Of a DNA stretch of 28,908 nt, positions 1 to 7,535 are shown piece after piece. Source of the stretch: a virus. Under the pieces are notes generated by a model that saw nothing but the letters and a program-made list of their open reading frames with translations, was not told the DNA's origin and made no database searches. The number at the start of each line of letters is the position of its first letter. Positions within the stretch are counted from its first letter, which is position 1. The stretch covers positions 1 through 28,908 of IMG/VR virus record IMGVR_UViG_3300025168_000454, one strand, 5' to 3'. Both the position numbers and the translations under genes were made by a program.

Positions 1-282
1 TGGTTAAATCATCCTGCAGTTCTAATGTGGGATGGCTATGTAGATGCGTTACTGCTCTACAAAAACAAGATGATAGAAGAGTGGCTTAATAGAGGATATA
101 GGAATACTATGGAATGGGTAATACTACCTACATCTATAGAGATGCCACATTGGTTAGGTGATAATAGAATACATGCTTCTCATAGAAGTAATCTACTTAG
201 AAAAGACATAGACTTTTATAGTAGGTATGATTGGAAAGAGCCTATAGATATGGAGTACTACTGGGCTGTAGATAATGACTAA
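1..282 (+). CDS. MSMEG_6728 / pyrimidine dimer DNA glycosylase-like protein (3' part)
   Basis: The reading frame is open from base 1, so the gene starts outside the window and only the last 93 codons are seen. The visible part has HPAVLMWDGYVDAL, a basic WLNRGYRN segment, then HASHRSNLLRKD and an aromatic end YYWAV. This order (HPA, Arg-Gly-Tyr, SHRSNLLRK, Tyr-x-Trp) is characteristic of the MSMEG_6728 family, usually annotated as related to pyrimidine-dimer DNA glycosylase / T4 endonuclease V. In that family the protein would excise UV dimers or other damaged bases. The N-terminal residues needed for catalysis are outside the window, so activity cannot be judged. The next small gene overlaps its end by 8 bases. 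Confidence 0.7.
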   Translation, partial: WLNHPAVLMWDGYVDALLLYKNKMIEEWLNRGYRNTMEWVILPTSIEMPHWLGDNRIHASHRSNLLRKDIDFYSRYDWKEPIDMEYYWAVDND

Positions 283-424
283 AAGTATAACTTTAAGTCC
301 TACAAAAAAGTTTCGTAGATATGTGCTATCTACTAAAAAAGACTTGACTCGTATTATATTTTATCAGTATAATACAGGGTTAAAATTCAGAGATATTCTT
401 GCATCTTGTATAGATGTAAGTTAA
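275..424 (+). CDS. small basic hypothetical protein, 49 aa
   Basis: ATG at 275 overlaps the end of the previous gene by 8 bases, which suggests translational coupling. The product starts MTKSITLSPTKKF, is rich in Lys/Arg in its first half and ends DILASCIDVS. I do not recognise it. No transmembrane segment or Cys motif is present. Support is the tight junction with the upstream gene and the lack of any other coding use for these bases. Confidence 0.45.
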   Translation: MTKSITLSPTKKFRRYVLSTKKDLTRIIFYQYNTGLKFRDILASCIDVS

Positions 425-450
425 TAGATAACAATAAGATAGGAGACAGT

Positions 451-597
451 ATGCGAGAGATACTTTATCACCTCTTAGGTTTTTGTGGAGAAGGTCATAT
501 TAGTATAATGACATTGTTCTACACAGGAGTTATTGTAGTTTATAGAGATTTTCTACTAACTATATTTAGAGGAGTAAAAAATGTACTATTCAAATGA
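451..597 (+). CDS. small hydrophobic hypothetical protein, 48 aa
   Basis: The frame is open from a TTG at 406, but the ATG at 451 is preceded by aggaga five bases upstream, so I take 451 as the start. The product (MREILYHLLGFCGEG...) has a hydrophobic run, roughly residues 18-40, which may be a single membrane segment, and a basic C-terminus. It overlaps the start of the first amidoligase gene by 17 bases, so it may be translated with it. No family is recognised. Confidence 0.5.
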   Translation: MREILYHLLGFCGEGHISIMTLFYTGVIVVYRDFLLTIFRGVKNVLFK

Positions 598-2419
598 GGT
601 GTTCTTACATAATACTTCTTATGCTAGGTACATAGATTCAGATGTAGAGTCTTTTAATGAACTAGACCTAAGAGGAGTAGCTACGGGGTATGGTATTGAT
701 GATTATCAAGATAGGTATAAGGTTAGAAGAGAAGACCTAGTCTCTGTAAATAGTAGAGTATTTAAGATAGTTAATGTATTAAAAGTAGATGAAAAATACT
801 TAGAAAAACATCCTTACCCACTTGGAGTTATAATACAAAAAGGTTCTACTAAGATAATATGTAGAGCAGTAGATTTGCTATATAATCATCATAATTTAGT
901 AAGTCTAGTAGGCTCTTCAATAAAGAGGAACAGTTCTAGAATATTTCTTCCTCCTACAGATACTTATACTCAGCATTTTAGAGACCTGTCTAGTCTAGGT
1001 GACTTTCTTAATGAGATAGGCAATAGAAGAAGAGCAGATACAGTAGAGATACATGCAAGGCTACAAGAAGGCACTCTATTAAATGATTCAGATTATAGAG
1101 TTCGTTCTAGAAAAGATTATAATAGAATGATTCTCAACTCTAGCTATACGCTTAGAGAAGTGATATCTCACTCTAGAAGTAGAATGGCTAGGTATAAAAT
1201 ATGTTCTCATTGTAATCAAGTAGATACTCAACTTGTACACATACAAGAAAATACTGAAGTATGTATCTACTGTTATAGACATGGAGAAGCTAAATGCGAG
1301 ATATGCGAATGTAGTAAAAGTCTCGATACATTAAAGTATATACAATTAGATGTAAATAGTATATCAAATAATATAATAGAAGGTATGGGTGTAGAAGTAT
1401 GTTGCTCTAATTGTTATTCTAGTAGTTATAATTATTGTAGTAGGTGTAAAAAAGTAGAAGTAATTAACTTAGATAAACTTAGAAGCCTTAATTCTTTAGA
1501 AGAAAAAACACAGTACTTGAGATATAATAGAACAGAATCTATTACATTCTTTGATATACGTGGAAGTAACTACTGTACTCCTTGCGGTACTCAAGTTATA
1601 TCAGATGTATTAAGTAATCCAATTAGAGGTATATCATTACCTAATAGAGTATCTATAAATAGCCTATTTAATAGGTTTGTAGGTATAGAAAGTGAAGTAA
1701 TGACTTATTATGATGATACAGATAGTTATATAGAAGATGGAATGATTCCTAGATATTTTGAAGCAGTACATGATGGCTCTCTAAGTGATGCAGGAGTAGA
1801 GCTTAGAACTATAAATCCAATTATAGGTAAACAAGTAGATACTGCTTTAGAGTCTCTACAACAATGTAACGATGCAGAAGATAATTTTATAGATGATAGT
1901 TGTGGTCTACATATACACTTAAACGCAGTAGATTTTGGGTTTATAGAATTAAAATCTCTACTACTTATAATGTCTAGAATACAAGATTTAATATATGATA
2001 GTATACCAAATAATAGGATAGATAGTACTTATGCAAGACCTATAAGTTTATCTACTAAGGAAATATCTAAAATAGAATCTCTACCTATGTTATTAAGTAA
2101 GTATTATAATATGGTAGGAGGTGATTTTGATGGAGAAAAATATAATGAAGGTAGATATATAGGTACTAATTTACACGCTAGATTTTACTTAGGTACTGTA
2201 GAATTTAGATACCATGAGGGTACTATAGATTCAGAGTCTATAAAAAAATGGATTATGTTTCTTAATAGTATTATGAGTTCATCTACTACATTAGTAAAGA
2301 ACCCTAAATTATATAACAAGATTTTATCTAATAAGTCCTCTACTATTGATGTAGTTAGAGATGTAGTAGGACTACGTAATACGGAGTACTTAGAAAGTAA
2401 AATACAAACAAACGAATAA
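581..2419 (+). CDS. putative amidoligase (glutamine-synthetase-like fold) with internal zinc-ribbon region, 612 aa
   Basis: The C-terminal half carries the marks of the Amidoligase_2 family of ATP-dependent COOH-NH2 ligases: G368-I-E370-S-E372, then a DGSL...GVELRT segment, C441-G-L-H444-I-H446, and E541-F-R543 followed by a Gly-Thr pair. These match the metal/ATP-binding acidic and His positions of that family. Residues 208-244 have paired cysteines (208/211, 228/231, 239/242/244), and more CxxC pairs follow to about residue 340, forming several treble-clef or LIM-like ribbons. The first 200 residues match nothing I know. The start is set by agaggag ahead of ATG 581. The next gene is a class II glutamine amidotransferase, a plausible ammonia donor. 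The substrate is unknown: a peptide, protein tag, nucleotide or cell-wall precursor are all possible. Confidence 0.8.
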   Translation: MYYSNEVFLHNTSYARYIDSDVESFNELDLRGVATGYGIDDYQDRYKVRREDLVSVNSRVFKIVNVLKVDEKYLEKHPYPLGVIIQKGSTKIICRAVDLLYNHHNLVSLVGSSIKRNSSRIFLPPTDTYTQHFRDLSSLGDFLNEIGNRRRADTVEIHARLQEGTLLNDSDYRVRSRKDYNRMILNSSYTLREVISHSRSRMARYKICSHCNQVDTQLVHIQENTEVCIYCYRHGEAKCEICECSKSLDTLKYIQLDVNSISNNIIEGMGVEVCCSNCYSSSYNYCSRCKKVEVINLDKLRSLNSLEEKTQYLRYNRTESITFFDIRGSNYCTPCGTQVISDVLSNPIRGISLPNRVSINSLFNRFVGIESEVMTYYDDTDSYIEDGMIPRYFEAVHDGSLSDAGVELRTINPIIGKQVDTALESLQQCNDAEDNFIDDSCGLHIHLNAVDFGFIELKSLLLIMSRIQDLIYDSIPNNRIDSTYARPISLSTKEISKIESLPMLLSKYYNMVGGDFDGEKYNEGRYIGTNLHARFYLGTVEFRYHEGTIDSESIKKWIMFLNSIMSSSTTLVKNPKLYNKILSNKSSTIDVVRDVVGLRNTEYLESKIQTNE

Positions 2420-2436
2420 CAAAAGGAGAATAATAG

Positions 2437-3453
2437 ATGTGTGGTATATTTGGATTCGCTAAGAAAAGCGGACATCAAACAGATAATCAATTAGAGGTAC
2501 TCAAAAGAGTATTCACAGAACTAACTGATGAATCATCTATAAGAGGTATGGATAGTACAGGATTTTCTGTTATAAATCCATACAGTAGAAAAACAATAAA
2601 GACTCTAGTAGACTCTTCTTCATTAGTAGAGAGCACAGAGTGGGATAAAGTACTAGATGAGATAGACTCAACTACTACCATTGTCATGGGACACGTTAGA
2701 CTAGCTACTCACGGAGTAGTTAAGGTTACTAACGCTCACCCATTTGATATAGGTAAGGTAACTCTAGCTCATAATGGTATAATACATAACTACAATGAAG
2801 TAGCTAAATCACTAGGTAAGTCTGTTCCAGAAGTAGACTCCCAAGTTCTACTACAATGTCTTAATAAAAAAGATATGAGTAAGGCTTTCGAGGATATAGA
2901 TGGGGACTTTGCTATAACGTGGGTAAAAGAAGATAATAATTCTATTCACCTTGCTAGAGAGTCTGGTCGACCTATGGTTGTAGCTTATTGGAAGAAGGCT
3001 CGTGTTCTACTATGGGCATCTACTAAGGAGATTATGCAAGATGCTATGACTAGAGCTGGTATAATATTACCTATAAAAACTGTTCCTCAAGACTTTATCT
3101 TTACATACAATACAGAGAGGTTCGACAGTAGAGATAATAAGGACAAGACTCCGTTTCATACTATGAGTCAATGGAATAAGGTTAATGATTACTACGGATA
3201 TGGAGGTTCTTATGGAAACTATAGTAGAAGTTATTATGGTAAGAAGTATAATGCCTACAACCCTAGCCCCGCTAGTCAGAGCTTACTAGAAGAACCTAAG
3301 AAAGATATGTGTAATTACTGCTACGAGTATGTGCCTGTAGAAGAATTATATATAGATGCTTATAATAAAAGCCTGTGTTTAGATTGTGATTATATAGATA
3401 TAAGCTTTAAAGAACAAGGAGGTAAGAATGAAAGAGAAGAAGCTCCCTTCTAA
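2437..3453 (+). CDS. class II glutamine amidotransferase (Ntn hydrolase) with C-terminal zinc ribbon, 338 aa
   Basis: The protein starts Met-Cys2-Gly-Ile-Phe-Gly, so removal of Met exposes the Ntn nucleophile Cys2. Family motifs follow in order: RGMDSTG at 36-42, MGHVRLATHG at 84-93 (Arg that binds glutamine), NAHPF at 99-103, HNG at 112-114, and a later DSQVL and GDFA. This is the GlmS/PurF-type glutaminase domain that releases ammonia from glutamine. There is no sugar-isomerase or phosphoribosyltransferase domain; instead a Tyr/Gly-rich linker (about 240-265) leads to Cys292/295 and Cys314/317, a zinc ribbon like those in the two neighbouring amidoligases. ATG 2437 has aaaggag upstream. I infer that it feeds ammonia to one or both ligases. 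Confidence 0.88.
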   Translation: MCGIFGFAKKSGHQTDNQLEVLKRVFTELTDESSIRGMDSTGFSVINPYSRKTIKTLVDSSSLVESTEWDKVLDEIDSTTTIVMGHVRLATHGVVKVTNAHPFDIGKVTLAHNGIIHNYNEVAKSLGKSVPEVDSQVLLQCLNKKDMSKAFEDIDGDFAITWVKEDNNSIHLARESGRPMVVAYWKKARVLLWASTKEIMQDAMTRAGIILPIKTVPQDFIFTYNTERFDSRDNKDKTPFHTMSQWNKVNDYYGYGGSYGNYSRSYYGKKYNAYNPSPASQSLLEEPKKDMCNYCYEYVPVEELYIDAYNKSLCLDCDYIDISFKEQGGKNEREEAPF

Positions 3454-3742
3454 GAAGGTAATCTTAGTAGGTTTTGCTAATCCTATAAGATTAAAGTCTA
3501 AGAAATTTGTAATAGAGACTCTTTATAAAAGGGCTAAGAAAAATCCCTTCTTAAAAGATAAGTCCTATAGTGAATATGTAGATTTTTTATTAGAGCAGAT
3601 TGAATCATTAGGTTCAGAATCTGTAGATAAAAATTCTGATAACTTAGAGTCGGCTATATATGATAAGTTAAAAGAGATGAATTGGCTTAGAGTTATAAAT
3701 GCTTTTATAGTAGCGGTTATAACTACTGACATAGGAGTCTGA
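3428..3742 (+). CDS. hypothetical protein between amidotransferase and second amidoligase, 104 aa
   Basis: ATG 3428 lies inside the end of the amidotransferase gene (26-base overlap) behind the strong site aaggaggtaag. The product has a basic N-terminus (MKEKKLPSKKVILVGFANPI), an acidic/amphipathic middle and a hydrophobic C-terminus (INAFIVAVITTDIGV). I do not recognise it. The strong ribosome site and the position inside the ligase island suggest a small partner protein. Confidence 0.6.
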   Translation: MKEKKLPSKKVILVGFANPIRLKSKKFVIETLYKRAKKNPFLKDKSYSEYVDFLLEQIESLGSESVDKNSDNLESAIYDKLKEMNWLRVINAFIVAVITTDIGV

Positions 3743-3743
3743 T

Positions 3744-4889
3744 ATGTATACACAAACCCAAAGTACAGCAGTAGAAGTAGAGGTAAAAAAACATAAGTGT
3801 AATCTATGTGATGAGGTTATAGTAGGTAACTTAAAAGAATATGAAGGAGATAAGTTCTGTGAAGATTGTTATATAGAGAACTTCTTTTCATGTGATGCTT
3901 GTCACAATGTAAATGATAACGACTATCTTCATTATGCAGATGATAATTCATACTGCGAGGAGTGTTTCTGCGAGCATTATAGTACTTGTAATGATTGTGG
4001 AGAAGCTGTACATAATGATTGGGTTCATTGGCAAGATGATACACCATATTGCGAGTCTTGCTTACCAGATAATGACCTAGAGGAAGAATTTAGGTGTAAG
4101 AATATACCTAGTTCATCTATGAAGTCAGAGCATTTTGATTTACTAGATGTCAGAACACTAGTAGGTATAGAGATAGAATGTATGTATGAGAGCTATAGAG
4201 ATGTTTATACACCTTCTAATTGGAGTAGACAAAGTGATGGTTCTATAGATAGGGAAGATGAATATGATTCTGTAGAGCTTGTATCATATCCCGCTGATGG
4301 TAACTATTTATGGGAAACCATAAACAGTGCTATGAGATGGAGAGATAGGATGGGTGCCGTTGTTAATAGAAGTTGTGGTCTACATGTACATTTTAACTCC
4401 CTAGAGTTTAACGCTAGACAGGTAGCTATGATAGCCTTAGTATATAAAAAGTTTGAAAAGATGCTAAAGGGTATGATGCCTAAGTCTAGACAAGATTCTA
4501 ATTGGTGTCGTGATATGTCTCTAGATTACAGTGAGTTATTATCAATAAGAGAAGAGCAAGACTTAATAGATAGATATTATGAAATGATGGGCTCATATCC
4601 TAATACAGATAAGTATAATGATGCTAGGTATTGCGGTATTAATATACACTCTAGATATTTTCATGGTACAATAGAGTTTAGACTACATTCTGGAACTATA
4701 AATAGAGAGAAGATAACTAATTGGATTAAGATACTAAATAAAATAGTAGTTCTTGGACTAGAGATAAACACTTGGAGTAAAGATGAGGTAAGAAAGTGGA
4801 TAGATAAACCAGCAAATACCTTAATAGATTCAGTATTTGGTAGTGAATTATGTCACTACATAACCAAAAGAACAAGGAAGTTCTTTTAA
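3744..4889 (+). CDS. second putative amidoligase with three N-terminal zinc ribbons, 381 aa
   Basis: Residues 19-106 form three consecutive ribbons: Cys19/22-39/42, Cys50/53-71/74 and Cys82/85-103/106, each CxxC-x16 or x17-CxxC, LIM-like. The rest is an Amidoligase_2 core: G141-I-E143-I-E145, DGSI...VELVSYP, C211-G-L-H214-V-H216, and E311-F-R313 followed by HSGT. Every conserved motif of the family that I can locate is kept, so it looks catalytically competent. It resembles the C-terminal half of the 581-2419 product but is clearly diverged, and it lacks that protein's long N-terminus. ATG 3744 is preceded by ataggagtc. The pair around a glutaminase suggests two successive or alternative ligations. 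Substrate unknown. Confidence 0.82.
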   Translation: MYTQTQSTAVEVEVKKHKCNLCDEVIVGNLKEYEGDKFCEDCYIENFFSCDACHNVNDNDYLHYADDNSYCEECFCEHYSTCNDCGEAVHNDWVHWQDDTPYCESCLPDNDLEEEFRCKNIPSSSMKSEHFDLLDVRTLVGIEIECMYESYRDVYTPSNWSRQSDGSIDREDEYDSVELVSYPADGNYLWETINSAMRWRDRMGAVVNRSCGLHVHFNSLEFNARQVAMIALVYKKFEKMLKGMMPKSRQDSNWCRDMSLDYSELLSIREEQDLIDRYYEMMGSYPNTDKYNDARYCGINIHSRYFHGTIEFRLHSGTINREKITNWIKILNKIVVLGLEINTWSKDEVRKWIDKPANTLIDSVFGSELCHYITKRTRKFF

Positions 4890-4902
4890 AAGGAGAGAAA
4901 CA

Positions 4903-5100
4903 ATGATAGATAAGTACAAAATAATAACAGTTAAACTAGCAGTATATAACGACCAAACTAGAAAAGATTGGCTCAATAGAAAGCTAGATATAAAAGAACA
5001 CGTAGAAAAAGAGATGGGATATTTAGAGGATAGTGGAATATACTTGGATGAGATAGTTAGTGTAGATAAAGAAGAGGAACTAGATTATGGGAAGAGTTAA
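4903..5100 (+). CDS. small hypothetical protein, 65 aa
   Basis: It starts 13 bases after the second amidoligase with aaaaggagag upstream of ATG 4903, so it belongs to the same operon. The product starts MIDKYKIITVKLAVYND and is acidic toward the C-terminus. No motif is recognised. Confidence 0.6.
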   Translation: MIDKYKIITVKLAVYNDQTRKDWLNRKLDIKEHVEKEMGYLEDSGIYLDEIVSVDKEEELDYGKS

Positions 5101-5257
5101 ATCATTAGTAACTGAGCTTGGCGTAGAAGGTGCGAGATTATTTTTACATAGCATGAAACATAAGTTAATTAAAAAAACCCCTTGTGCCATTAATCACAGC
5201 CTTTCTAAGTTAGAGGTACGTCAAAAGGAGAAAAACGATGCCATTAAGAGGTTTTAG
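5087..5257 (+). CDS. small basic hypothetical protein, 56 aa
   Basis: ATG 5087 overlaps the previous gene by 14 bases, with gaggaac upstream; the frame runs to TAG at 5255-5257 and overlaps the exonuclease gene by 20 bases. The product (MGRVKSLVTELGVEGARLFL...) is basic and probably helical. It fills the only stretch (5101-5237) that would otherwise be empty between two tightly packed genes. Not recognised. Confidence 0.45.
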   Translation: MGRVKSLVTELGVEGARLFLHSMKHKLIKKTPCAINHSLSKLEVRQKEKNDAIKRF

Positions 5258-6113
5258 GTATCAAGATAAAAGCATAGTATCTATTGAGGATATTAGTAGA
5301 GGTAAAGTAGATGTAGAAAAGATGGGTGTATCTTTACCCACTCTACTACACATGTCAAATACTAGACCTAGTGATAGGAAGCCATCTACTACTGAGTTAC
5401 TAAATGGAACGTGCCAATCATATCTAGAGAGAACTGAGGACTACTACATATACCCAGAAGATAATGCTTTCGCACTAGCTGGAACTCTACATCACCTTAA
5501 ATTAGAAGAATCATCTGAAGGTGTTGATAGACTAGAGTCAGAGCTAACCCTAGAGAGTTTAGGTATTACAGGGACTGTAGACTTATATGATAAAGAAGCT
5601 AAGATGCTTGTAGATTACAAGTTTTCTGGCTCCTATAAGATAGCTAAATGTTTAGGTATTAAATCTAAGTACGCTCACCATCCTACTGAAGTTTACAAGA
5701 GAAGTGGTAGGTGGGGAAAGGCGGGCACTCCAAGAAGAGTAAAAGAGTTTTACATGGATAAGGAGACAGCAGACTTAGAAGATTGGGGATGGCAGTTAAA
5801 TTTCTATAGATACCTATTAGAACAAAATGGCTACCCAGTAGATAAGATGTTTATACAAGCTACAGTTAGGGATGCTGGATTGCAGATAGCTAGAGAGCGT
5901 GGTATAGAGAGGAATATATATATGGTAGAAGTACCATACATACATGATGAACATCTAGTATCTAGGTATATAAGTAAGAGAGATAAACTACTAATAGCTT
6001 TAGAAGAAAAAAAGTTACCAGAGGTATGTACTAAAGAAGAAACGTGGGGAGGTGTGAAGTGTAAATCATACTGCCCTGTAAGAGAGACATGCCCCTATAA
6101 CAAAGGAGAGTAG
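5238..6113 (+). CDS. RecB/Cas4-like PD-(D/E)XK exonuclease with probable Fe-S cluster, 291 aa
   Basis: Nuclease motifs appear in family order: GTLHH (His86), GTVD (Asp115), D126-Y-K128 and Q186-xxx-Y190. Cysteines are placed as in Cas4/AddB-type Fe-S nucleases: Cys59 near the N-terminus (TCQSYLER) and Cys275/279/285 at the C-terminus (C-x3-C-x5-C), with Cys264 as a spare. Such proteins resect DNA ends to give single strands. The Rad52-like annealing protein and SSB-like protein downstream make a complete phage recombination set, analogous to lambda exo/beta. ATG 5238 is preceded by aaaaggag. There is no cas1 or cas2 nearby, so a CRISPR role is not suggested. Confidence 0.85.
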   Translation: MPLRGFRYQDKSIVSIEDISRGKVDVEKMGVSLPTLLHMSNTRPSDRKPSTTELLNGTCQSYLERTEDYYIYPEDNAFALAGTLHHLKLEESSEGVDRLESELTLESLGITGTVDLYDKEAKMLVDYKFSGSYKIAKCLGIKSKYAHHPTEVYKRSGRWGKAGTPRRVKEFYMDKETADLEDWGWQLNFYRYLLEQNGYPVDKMFIQATVRDAGLQIARERGIERNIYMVEVPYIHDEHLVSRYISKRDKLLIALEEKKLPEVCTKEETWGGVKCKSYCPVRETCPYNKGE

Positions 6114-6114
6114 A

Positions 6115-6327
6115 ATGATAACCGAACAAGATATTATATTTGATGAAATAAGTAACGAAGTGTATCTATATTTAGAAGAGTTTCGTGAATATATAGAAAT
6201 AAATATTGAAGATACTTTTCAAGTAAATAAAAGTTTAGCAAAGAAACTTCTAGATACTTGGATAGAAAACCATGATACACGAAATGATAAAAACGTAAAG
6301 GAGTGGAAACAAAATGATAAAAAATAG
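6115..6327 (+). CDS. small acidic hypothetical protein, 70 aa
   Basis: It starts one base after the exonuclease stop with aaaggaga upstream. The N-terminal half is strongly acidic (MITEQDIIFDEISNEVYLYL...) and the C-terminus is mixed charge. It overlaps the next gene by 14 bases. Not recognised. Confidence 0.6.
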   Translation: MITEQDIIFDEISNEVYLYLEEFREYIEINIEDTFQVNKSLAKKLLDTWIENHDTRNDKNVKEWKQNDKK

Positions 6328-6535
6328 TAGATGGACAATAAGAGAGGAAAAGAATGGAGTCATGTGGTGGATGATAAGAGGTGGTGCCTTTTCCAATAAG
6401 ACAAATGATAGATATCCGCATAGATTCTTTGAGACTAAAGAAGATGCAGAGATGTACTCTAATAGTATAAATAGAGTATCTGATAGAAAAAGTGAAATCA
6501 TAGAGGTTATTTATAAATATGCTAAAAGCAAATAA
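6314..6535 (+). CDS. small hypothetical protein, 73 aa
   Basis: ATG 6314 has aaaggag about nine bases upstream. The product (MIKNSRWTIREEKNGVMWWM...) has an aromatic N-terminal strand pattern followed by FETKEDAEMYSNSI, an arrangement seen in small phage domains of the 'beta strands plus KEEA helix' type. No specific family can be named. It overlaps both neighbours. Confidence 0.6.
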   Translation: MIKNSRWTIREEKNGVMWWMIRGGAFSNKTNDRYPHRFFETKEDAEMYSNSINRVSDRKSEIIEVIYKYAKSK

Positions 6536-6734
6536 GCCACCTAGGAGAATAGAGACATTAGAGTTTAGAGTAGAGCAAGTAGAAATGGCTTTAATGAATT
6601 TAATGATTGTTGTAGCTAACCAGAAAAAAGAGCTTCCAGATTTCAAGAAAAGTATGGATAGAGCAGAGAACATGGCTAAGGAAGATAGTAATATACTATC
6701 TATTCTTATGAATCAAGAAGGAGGTGATGCTTGA
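6519..6734 (+). CDS. small helical hypothetical protein, 71 aa
   Basis: It starts inside the end of the previous gene. The sequence is mostly helix-forming, with a heptad-like stretch (IETLEFRVEQVEMALMNLMI) that may be a short coiled coil. The last codons contain the ribosome site of the next gene. Not recognised. Confidence 0.55.
   Translation: MLKANKPPRRIETLEFRVEQVEMALMNLMIVVANQKKELPDFKKSMDRAENMAKEDSNILSILMNQEGGDA
6718..6728 (+). promoter_or_regulatory. near-perfect Shine-Dalgarno that sets a TTG start
   Basis: The bases aaggaggtgat are complementary to the 16S rRNA tail over their full length. They lie two bases before TTG 6731, or about five if measured from ggagg, which makes TTG the likely start for the next gene, as no ATG is available nearby. 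Confidence 0.65.
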
Positions 6735-6928
6735 AGAAAGGAAACAATAAAGAAATAATATCCTTAATAGAAAGTAGACTAGAAAAGGGTAAGAGAGAAT
6801 ATAACCAAGAAGTAGATGTTCATGATGGTAGAGAGTGGATGAACGAAGCACTAGAAGAGTTACTAGATGCTTGTGTGTACCTATCAGCACAGATACTTTT
6901 ATTAAAAAAGAGAGGTGTTAATGAGTGA
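6731..6928 (+). CDS. small MazG-like (all-alpha NTP pyrophosphatase-like) protein, 65 aa
   Basis: The TTG start is chosen because of the very strong ribosome site just upstream. The pattern RLEKGKREYNQEVDVHDGRE then EALEELLDACVYLSAQI resembles short phage MazG-like proteins, in which an ExxE...D helix binds Mg and nucleotide. It is shorter than classical MazG (about 100 residues), with only one such helix visible, so it may act as a multimer or may not be a hydrolase. It overlaps the annealing-protein gene by 8 bases. Confidence 0.5.
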   Translation: MKKGNNKEIISLIESRLEKGKREYNQEVDVHDGREWMNEALEELLDACVYLSAQILLLKKRGVNE

Positions 6929-7535
6929 TAAAGTGTTAAAAGTAGAAGACTCTATTGTAGAGTCATCTGGTTTTGATGTAATAAGAGACCTACATATAAC
7001 TGTATCTAATGAAGATACACCTAAATCCTTTGTTAAGAATAAGATGGGTACTGACTACGTAGAGTATTCTTATATGAGGAAGATAGCAGATAAACATTTT
7101 CCGGGCTGGTCTTGGACTATAATGAAAACAGAGATGCTAGGAAGTGAAGCGTTTATGGTTCATGGTAGACTAAGGTGGTTTGATGGTGGTTTGTGGAGAG
7201 AAGGAGACTCTACTGCGGCTCATAGGATAATGCAAAAGAGAGATGGAAGTGGGTTTGTAGATGTAGGTAATGACATAAAGTCAGCAAATACAGATTGCAT
7301 AAAGAAAGCTTTCAATATGTATCTGAATATAGCAGATGATGTGTATAGAAATAGAGTTCCAGACACAGAACTTACCCAAGAAGATATAGATTATCTATAT
7401 AAAGAAATGGAAGGGTTAGATGATGAATGGAAAGAAAAGATATCGCTCTCTATAGAAGGTGGGAGTGTTGAGAAGAGTGATATGAGTAAAGTAGTAACTA
7501 GAATAAATCAAATAAAGGAAGAAATGAATGAGTAA
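6921..7535 (+). CDS. Rad52-like single-strand annealing protein, 204 aa
   Basis: I use ATG 6921 (agagaggtg upstream) rather than GTG 6915. Residues about 45-145 read like the Rad52/Rad22 annealing domain: YVEYSYMRKIADKHFPG, a beta-rich middle (GSEAFMVHGRLRWF), and DIKSANTDCIKKAFNMY near 118-134, matching the family's Ser-x-x-Thr-Asp-x-x-Lys-Lys-Ala helix. The C-terminus is acidic/basic and probably flexible. Such proteins anneal complementary strands. It follows the exonuclease and precedes the SSB-like gene. A Sak/Erf-type assignment is the main alternative. Confidence 0.72.
   Translation: MSDKVLKVEDSIVESSGFDVIRDLHITVSNEDTPKSFVKNKMGTDYVEYSYMRKIADKHFPGWSWTIMKTEMLGSEAFMVHGRLRWFDGGLWREGDSTAAHRIMQKRDGSGFVDVGNDIKSANTDCIKKAFNMYLNIADDVYRNRVPDTELTQEDIDYLYKEMEGLDDEWKEKISLSIEGGSVEKSDMSKVVTRINQIKEEMNE

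Noticed and set aside
1088-1282. Minus-strand ORF inside the first ligase
   Set aside because: It is antisense to a Cys-rich region with well-defined coding on the plus strand.
2437-3453. GlmS, PurF or asparagine synthetase
   Set aside because: Only the glutaminase domain is present; the C-terminus is a linker and zinc ribbon with no isomerase, phosphoribosyltransferase or synthetase motif.
2437-3453. Part of a deazaguanine (archaeosine-type) DNA modification pathway using a Gat-QueC fusion
   Set aside because: No QueC domain, DpdA-like transglycosylase or other queuosine pathway gene is visible in the window.
5238-6113. Cas4-like nuclease as sign of a CRISPR system
   Set aside because: No repeats, cas1 or cas2 in the window; the neighbours are a Rad52-like annealing protein and an SSB-like protein, so a phage recombination nuclease fits better.
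6134-6673. 179-codon minus-strand ORF opposite three small early genes
   Set aside because: The plus-strand genes have clear ribosome sites and coupled overlaps; the reverse frame is rich in Leu/Ile/Phe/Ser as expected for a shadow.
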